Assembly (NCBI RefSeq): GCF_000834635.1
Contig: NZ_JXQV01000001.1
Location: 140,720 to 204,719, forward strand
Reading direction: 5' to 3'
Origin: Agrobacterium tumefaciens
GTDB taxonomy: Bacteria > Pseudomonadota > Alphaproteobacteria > Rhizobiales > Rhizobiaceae
DNA length: 64,000 nt
The position numbers and the translations under genes are program-made. Under the pieces are notes generated by a model. That model saw nothing but the letters and a program-made list of their open reading frames with translations, did no database searches and was not told the origin of the DNA. Positions within the stretch are counted from its first letter, which is position 1; each line of letters opens with the position of its first letter. This document shows positions 59,137-64,000 of the stretch, piece by piece.

Positions 59137-59862
59137 TCACTTGTCGGTTGCTGCGATGGTTCTCTCAGCATCTTCTATAGCATCCGGCGTGCCGACGGTA
59201 ATCCATTGTCCATCAAGTGACAGGCCAAAAAGCCGGTTTTGGGCAATGGCGCGGTCGAAATAGATGTTGAGATTGAAGGCGTCTTCAGGGGCGTCGTCCA
59301 GAAGCCCCGTGTTCATGGCAATCGCACCGGCATAGACGACGGGGCGCGGCTCGCCCTCGCTGTAGCGCGTCAAAGCGCCGTCAGGTGCAAGGCTGAAATC
59401 CTTCTTGCCATTGTGGCCGGTCGTGCGGTCCATATCCACGCAGAGCAACGCCATATCCATGGTTTGGGGTTCGAAGAACTGCCCAAGCTTATGCAGGTTG
59501 GTGGGTTCACCGGGCGTTTCACCAACCCAGAACAGGTCGGCATTCATGACGAGAACCGGCCCGGCTTCCAGCAGCTTCAAACCCTTGGCAAGGCCGCCGC
59601 CGGAATTCATGAGTTGCTCGCGCTCGTCCGAAATCACAATCCGCACGTCTTGGCGGGCATTGAGATGGGCAACCATCTGGTCGGCATGGTGGTGCACATT
59701 GACGGCAATGGTCTCGACACCGGCTTCCACCAGCATATCGAGGATGTAGTCGATCATCGGCCGCCCGGCGATGTTCACCAGAGGCTTGGGGATCGTATCC
59801 GTGATCGGTCGCATTCGGGTGCCAAGACCCGCCGCCAGCACCATCGCCTGTCTGATCGTCAT
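59137..59862 (-). CDS. murU: N-acetylmuramate-1-phosphate uridylyltransferase-like nucleotidyltransferase
   Basis: 241 aa. The nucleotide motif is LAAGLGTRMRPITDTIPKPL, with NADLFWVGE carrying the metal-binding aspartate. It belongs to the sugar-1-phosphate nucleotidyltransferases. The gene sits 9 bases after a gene with an AmgK-like kinase domain, the pairing of the AmgK-MurU peptidoglycan-recycling pathway that rebuilds UDP-MurNAc directly. On that basis I call it MurU; other sugar-phosphate activations cannot be excluded. Confidence 0.85.
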   Translation of the reverse strand: MTIRQAMVLAAGLGTRMRPITDTIPKPLVNIAGRPMIDYILDMLVEAGVETIAVNVHHHADQMVAHLNARQDVRIVISDEREQLMNSGGGLAKGLKLLEAGPVLVMNADLFWVGETPGEPTNLHKLGQFFEPQTMDMALLCVDMDRTTGHNGKKDFSLAPDGALTRYSEGEPRPVVYAGAIAMNTGLLDDAPEDAFNLNIYFDRAIAQNRLFGLSLDGQWITVGTPDAIEDAERTIAATDK

Positions 59863-59871
59863 GGAAACACT

Positions 59872-61386
59872 TCACTCTTCGTGGATGGGAACGCCCGCAT
59901 CTATCAGCCAGTCGCGCAAGGGCGCAAGATCTTGATGGCTCAGAGCCGAGCGCAGATAGGGGAAGGTGCGCGGCATGTGGTTCATGTAATGCGGCTTGCC
60001 ATCGCGCTTCATCAGCCGCACCCAGATACCCACCAGCTTGCAATTGCGCTGCGCCGCCATGATGGCGAAGGCTTTCAGAAACGCCGCCTCATCGAAACTG
60101 GCGTCATCGCGCCTGAGTTCGAGATAATGCGCCATCAACCGCGCTTGCAGCTCAGGTGAGATGGTAACCCGCGCATCCTGAATAATGGACGCCAGGTCAT
60201 AGGCCGTGGGGCCGATCATCGCGTCCTGAAAATCAATGATGCCGACGCGTTGAAGGCCGGATTTCTCAGCCTGCCAGATGATGTTGGGCGAGTGGAAATC
60301 GCGCAGCAAGAGGCCGGTTTCGGCATCATCAAGCTTTGCGATTAGCTGATCCCAGACATCAAAGAAGCTCTGCCTGTCGCTCTCGTCGGTTTCCTTGCCT
60401 CTCACATGCGGTAGATACCAGTCCAGCAGCAGCGATGTTTCGATCTTCATCGCATCCGCGTCGAAGGGTGGCACACGGTAGGTCGTGCCGTTGCCAAGCG
60501 CGATGTCTTTGGGAGCAGGGGCTTTGTGAAGCGCGGCAAGGCAGGCGACGCTTCCAAGATAGCGTTCCGTAATCGGCGCGCCATCCTCATCCAGCACGCC
60601 ATCGCGTCCCATGTCTTCCAGAAGCAGAATGCCGCCTTCCAGATCCTGCGCGAGGATTTGAGGGGCGGAAAAGCCATTTTCGAGGAGGTATTGATCAATG
60701 GCGACGAAGGGTGCCACATCCCGCGCAAGATGCACGATTTCGGCGTAGGTCTTGCCATCCTGGATAATAGGGCCTCTGGGTGGTGGCTGCCAGTCCATCA
60801 GCAGGGATTGGCCAGCGGCATCGCCTACCAGCTCATAGGTGCGATAAGCCGCGTCGCCGCTGAAATATTGGCGGGATGCGTTTGTCTTGCCATTGGCTTC
60901 AAGAAAGTCGCGGATGGCCAGCACCCGTTCCAGCCGCGCCCGCTGCCGGGGCGGCGCATCGATGGTCGCCACACGGCCGTCACCCTGATGGGTGAGACGC
61001 AGTGTGATGGTGCTGTCGGCAGGCATTTCGCTTGCGGCCAGTTCCGGCCACTCGATGAGGCACACCCCATCGGACAGCATCTCATCGATGCCCAGCTCAT
61101 CCATTTCAGACACATCCGACAGGCGGTAGAGATCCAGATGGTGGACGGGAAAATGCAAGCCATAGGATTGCACGATGGTGAATGTCGGGCTCGGAACCTC
61201 ATGATAAGGGTCGCCCGCAATCGCGCGGATCAAGGCGCGCGCCAGCGTGGATTTTCCGGCACCAAGATCGCCAATCAGGGCAATGCAATCGCCCGGTTTG
61301 ACGGTGAGCGCCAGCTCCTCGCCGAGCCGGATGGTCTCTGCTTCATCGGCGAGTGTGATGGAAAGAGGCAAGACCGTCTCGTTCAT
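59872..61386 (-). CDS. tsaE: TsaE - AmgK-like kinase fusion
   Basis: 504 aa with two domains. Residues about 1-160 are TsaE, the ATPase of the threonylcarbamoyl-adenosine (t6A37) tRNA machinery, with Walker A GDLGAGKST (39-47) and HHLDLYRLSD. Residues about 175-504 are an aminoglycoside-phosphotransferase-fold kinase with LLRDFHSPNII (catalytic Asp363) and IDFQDAMIGPTAYDLAS (metal-binding Asp385), like AmgK, the anomeric kinase for MurNAc/GlcNAc. murU directly downstream supports AmgK activity. It overlaps divL by four bases (ATGA). Confidence 0.9.
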   Translation of the reverse strand: MNETVLPLSITLADEAETIRLGEELALTVKPGDCIALIGDLGAGKSTLARALIRAIAGDPYHEVPSPTFTIVQSYGLHFPVHHLDLYRLSDVSEMDELGIDEMLSDGVCLIEWPELAASEMPADSTITLRLTHQGDGRVATIDAPPRQRARLERVLAIRDFLEANGKTNASRQYFSGDAAYRTYELVGDAAGQSLLMDWQPPPRGPIIQDGKTYAEIVHLARDVAPFVAIDQYLLENGFSAPQILAQDLEGGILLLEDMGRDGVLDEDGAPITERYLGSVACLAALHKAPAPKDIALGNGTTYRVPPFDADAMKIETSLLLDWYLPHVRGKETDESDRQSFFDVWDQLIAKLDDAETGLLLRDFHSPNIIWQAEKSGLQRVGIIDFQDAMIGPTAYDLASIIQDARVTISPELQARLMAHYLELRRDDASFDEAAFLKAFAIMAAQRNCKLVGIWVRLMKRDGKPHYMNHMPRTFPYLRSALSHQDLAPLRDWLIDAGVPIHEE

Positions 61387-63959
61387 TCGGCGGCGATGGA
61401 ATGCGGATGCGCACCGGATGGAATGCGGCAGCTGACGACGGTGCCTTCACCCGGACGGCTGTCGATGGTGACATTGCCGTGGTGGAGGCTGACGAAGCTT
61501 TCGACAATCGAAAGGCCAAGCCCGGCGCCCGTGCGACGGCCACCATTGCCCCGCGTCGAGAAGCGGTCGAACACGGATTTCAGCATGTCCTGGGGAATAC
61601 CCGGTCCCTGATCGGCCACCGAGAACACGAAATCGCCTTCGCTGCGCTGGCAGGTCAGCGTAATAGCCGAGCCCTCGGGTGCGAAATTGGCCGCATTGGT
61701 CAACAGCTTGATGAGAATCTGCTTCAGACGCTGATGATCGGCCACGATGGCACCGAGATGCGCAGGCGCGACAATCTCAAGAGACACGCCGCTTTCCTGC
61801 AGACGGTCGGTGATCAGCACCGAAACATCATCCAGAAGCTCTGACAGGTCGTTTTCGGTGTAATTCAGATGCATGATACCGGCATCGACTGTCGCCAGAT
61901 CCAGGATGTCGTTGACGATAGTCAGCAGCACCGAGGAAGACGTGGAGATGTGGTCGAGATATTCGGCCTGCCGCTCGCTCAGTTCGCCAATACCTGGCGT
62001 TTTCAGAAGATCGGTAAAGCCGATGATGTTGGTCAGCGGCGAACGCAATTCATAGGACACGTGCTGGACGAAGTCGTTTTTCAGCTCGTCTGCCTTGCGC
62101 AGCGCCTCGTTCTTTTCCTTCAAGGCCCGTTCCGCACGCACGCTATCGGTCATGTTGACGAAGGTCAGCATGGTCTGCGAATCCGGCAAAGGAATGATGG
62201 CATAGTCCAGCACCAGGCCGGACAGAAGCTCAAGCGTGCCCTGTTTGGAAAGGCGCTCATCGTCAAAGCTGGTGATGAATTGGCTGAAGGCCCGCCATCC
62301 ATCCGGCTTGTCGTAGGATTGGGCGCAAACCTCTTCAATCGAGCGAATATGCTTGCCGGCTTCCGCTTCGTCGGCGGTGATCGCCCACAATGCACGGAAG
62401 GCCGGGTTGGAGAGGCGCATGCGCCCATCGGCACCGAACACGGCCACGCCTTCGGCTAAGTGGTCGATGGTCTCGCCCTGAACCTTGACCAGCGTGTTGT
62501 AACGCATCTGCAGATCGACCTGTTCGGTCAGGTTCTCAAACACCCATGTCGCACCACCCTGCGGGTGCGCGGTCGCGATAACGCGCAGCGTCTGTCCATT
62601 GGGCAGGTGCCAGAGGTCGGTCTTGGTATCCAGCGAACGATAGACGGAAAGGGCCGTTTCCTTCCAGCTCTTCCAGCTTAGCTGCTCCGGCAGCTTGCCA
62701 TCAGAGCGAAGGCGGTCAAACAGTTCGGAATTGTCAGGCTTGGATTCCAGCAGAACCAGATCCAGACCCCATAGGCTGACAAAGGCCTGATTGTAGAATT
62801 GCAGGCGCTGCTGGCCGTCGAAGATCGCAACCGGCGTTCCCAGATGATCCAGCGTTTCGGCGTGGCTTTTCAGCGTGCGCTTCAACTCTTCACGAACGGT
62901 CTCGGCCTCGGTCGTATCGACTGCCATACCAACGGAACCGCCTGTCGTCTTCAGGTCAACCACGTCGAAGAAGGTTCTGTTGCCGGAAACGACGGTCGAG
63001 ATGCGGTCGTGGAACGGTGATTCGGGCGTGGAGCTGGCGCGAATTTTCTGGCGGGTGACGGTGTTGAGCAACTCGCGTTGCTCGGTCACAGCCTGTTCCG
63101 GCGTGCGGGCATCGACACTCAGCGCGTAGCTGTGGTTGACCCATGTCAGCGCACCCTCGGAATTTCGGCGCCAGACCGGCTGGTCGATGCTGTCGAACAG
63201 GTCCTGGAATGTCGAAATCGACGAGACCAGACGCTCACGCTCGATCTTCAATTCTGCGAGTTCGGCCCGAAGATTGTTCAATGCGACGAACTGAGCGAAT
63301 GCCTTGCCGCCGGAAACGCGACCCTGAACTTCGATCACCTCGCCGCGGTGCGTCTCGATGGTCAGATCAAAGCTCTGGGCATGGCTGCGCAGCTTCTCAA
63401 GCGCGTTTTCAAGCGGACCGGCAGAGGCCGGGCGAAGCCAGCGGCCAAAGGCCAGAAAGTCCTGATCCGCGAAGGGAACGCCTGTATCGGCAGGCAGCTG
63501 GCCGATGAATTCGGGGCGCTCACCGGCATTTTCCCAGATCACGATGCGTCTGGACTTGTCGGAAATCAGGGCTTCATATTTGGAAATCTTGGCATTGGCC
63601 TCGGCCAGAGCCGTACGGTACTCGCTGGTTTCCGCCTCGATGTTTCCCCGCTGCCGGACCAGCCAGACAATGGAAAACAGGGTGGCCGAGACCACGCCGA
63701 TAAACAGCGAATAGGTGATCGTTTCCGACGAGGAGAACAGGCGTTCGCCGCGCTCCAGAACCTCGTTCTGCTGGGCCTGTGCTGCCAGCGCAAAACTGCT
63801 CAAAGCCGAGCCAGACATCAGCGCCACGACCTTGCCGCGGATGCGCGTTGCCGCTCCGCTCAGAGAAGCCAGCCAGCGTCTGGGCGCAGGTGCGTCGCCA
63901 TTGTCTGGCTCAACATCATTGTGTTCCCGCTTTCGCGAGACTGAAATTTTTACCGTCAT
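61383..63959 (-). CDS. divL: DivL-type PAS sensor kinase with Tyr phosphoacceptor position
   Basis: 858 aa. It has a hydrophobic segment at about 45-62, a clear transmembrane helix at 81-101, a long region with several PAS-like modules (about 255-605), a DHp helix and a C-terminal HATPase domain with TNAANFAPEG, DQGPGIP (783-789) and GAGLGLSIVE (811-820). At the phosphorylation site the sequence is HVSYELRSPLTNI: Tyr636 replaces the usual histidine of SHELRTP, as in Caulobacter DivL. DivL controls CckA-ChpT-CtrA signalling through DivK binding rather than by ordinary histidine phosphorylation. Only 41 bases lie upstream in the window, so its promoter is not seen. Confidence 0.92.
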   Translation of the reverse strand: MTVKISVSRKREHNDVEPDNGDAPAPRRWLASLSGAATRIRGKVVALMSGSALSSFALAAQAQQNEVLERGERLFSSSETITYSLFIGVVSATLFSIVWLVRQRGNIEAETSEYRTALAEANAKISKYEALISDKSRRIVIWENAGERPEFIGQLPADTGVPFADQDFLAFGRWLRPASAGPLENALEKLRSHAQSFDLTIETHRGEVIEVQGRVSGGKAFAQFVALNNLRAELAELKIERERLVSSISTFQDLFDSIDQPVWRRNSEGALTWVNHSYALSVDARTPEQAVTEQRELLNTVTRQKIRASSTPESPFHDRISTVVSGNRTFFDVVDLKTTGGSVGMAVDTTEAETVREELKRTLKSHAETLDHLGTPVAIFDGQQRLQFYNQAFVSLWGLDLVLLESKPDNSELFDRLRSDGKLPEQLSWKSWKETALSVYRSLDTKTDLWHLPNGQTLRVIATAHPQGGATWVFENLTEQVDLQMRYNTLVKVQGETIDHLAEGVAVFGADGRMRLSNPAFRALWAITADEAEAGKHIRSIEEVCAQSYDKPDGWRAFSQFITSFDDERLSKQGTLELLSGLVLDYAIIPLPDSQTMLTFVNMTDSVRAERALKEKNEALRKADELKNDFVQHVSYELRSPLTNIIGFTDLLKTPGIGELSERQAEYLDHISTSSSVLLTIVNDILDLATVDAGIMHLNYTENDLSELLDDVSVLITDRLQESGVSLEIVAPAHLGAIVADHQRLKQILIKLLTNAANFAPEGSAITLTCQRSEGDFVFSVADQGPGIPQDMLKSVFDRFSTRGNGGRRTGAGLGLSIVESFVSLHHGNVTIDSRPGEGTVVSCRIPSGAHPHSIAAE

Positions 63960-64000
63960 CCCCGGTCTGTCTCCGTCCTATGTGCCGCATTCTCGACAAG

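Overview
This 64 kb window looks like the replication-origin region of the main chromosome of a Rhizobiales alphaproteobacterium, most likely of the Agrobacterium/Rhizobium group. The evidence is gene content and order: parB-parA-rsmG-mnmG-mnmE-rho-hemJ-hemE on the minus strand faces ppsR-maf-aroE-coaE-dnaQ...gyrB on the plus strand, DNA is GC-rich, codon use is uniform, and a DivL-type kinase is present. I see no tRNA, rRNA, CRISPR, phage or insertion-sequence signature.

Layout. Positions 1-6.3 kb hold cobalamin genes: a minus-strand unit (DUF1636 protein, CobW, start of CobN) behind a cobalamin riboswitch, then cobO-cobQ on plus, cobD on minus and cobC on plus. Positions 6.3-16.7 kb hold a deoxysugar-acid locus: a minus-strand run of ABC importer (ATPase, permease, binding protein), aldose dehydrogenase, lactonase, zinc dehydrogenase and L-fuconate dehydratase-like enolase, diverging from a GntR/FCD regulator and a UxaA-type dehydratase. 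Palindromic operators lie in the divergent gap. Positions 16.8-32.0 kb are housekeeping genes, almost all on minus: purH, a heparinase-like gene, rsmB, htpX, parB, parA, rsmG, mnmG, mnmE, rho, hemJ, hemE.

The gap 31961-32366 between hemE and ppsR is the best origin candidate. It has an AT-rich flank, two perfect DnaA boxes and one near match, and GANTC sites, at the same locus as the Caulobacter origin. Six ParB-binding parS sites (14-16 of 16 matches) are scattered from 16.7 to 46.7 kb on both sides of it. To its right the strand bias flips to plus: ppsR, maf, aroE, coaE, dnaQ, (secB and fxsA on minus), a Tim44-like gene, mltA, an Smr gene, an XRE regulator, gyrB, an FAH-family hydrolase, phaZ, a metallopeptidase, trpFBA, accD, folC. 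From 52 kb to the end there is a minus-strand run transcribed divL, tsaE-amgK fusion, murU, addB, addA, then trxA.

The genes cooperate in several modules: B12 synthesis and cobalt insertion; uptake and oxidation of L-fucose or a similar sugar; origin segregation (ParAB-parS) and cell-cycle control (DivL); tRNA-U34 modification (MnmEG); haem synthesis (HemE, HemJ); tryptophan and malonyl-CoA/folate synthesis; peptidoglycan-sugar recycling (AmgK-MurU); and AddAB recombination. The points most worth a second look are the origin/parS architecture, the Tyr-for-His phosphoacceptor of DivL, the operators and incomplete enzyme set of the sugar locus, the TsaE-AmgK fusion, and the loss of the zinc-ribbon cysteines in AccD.
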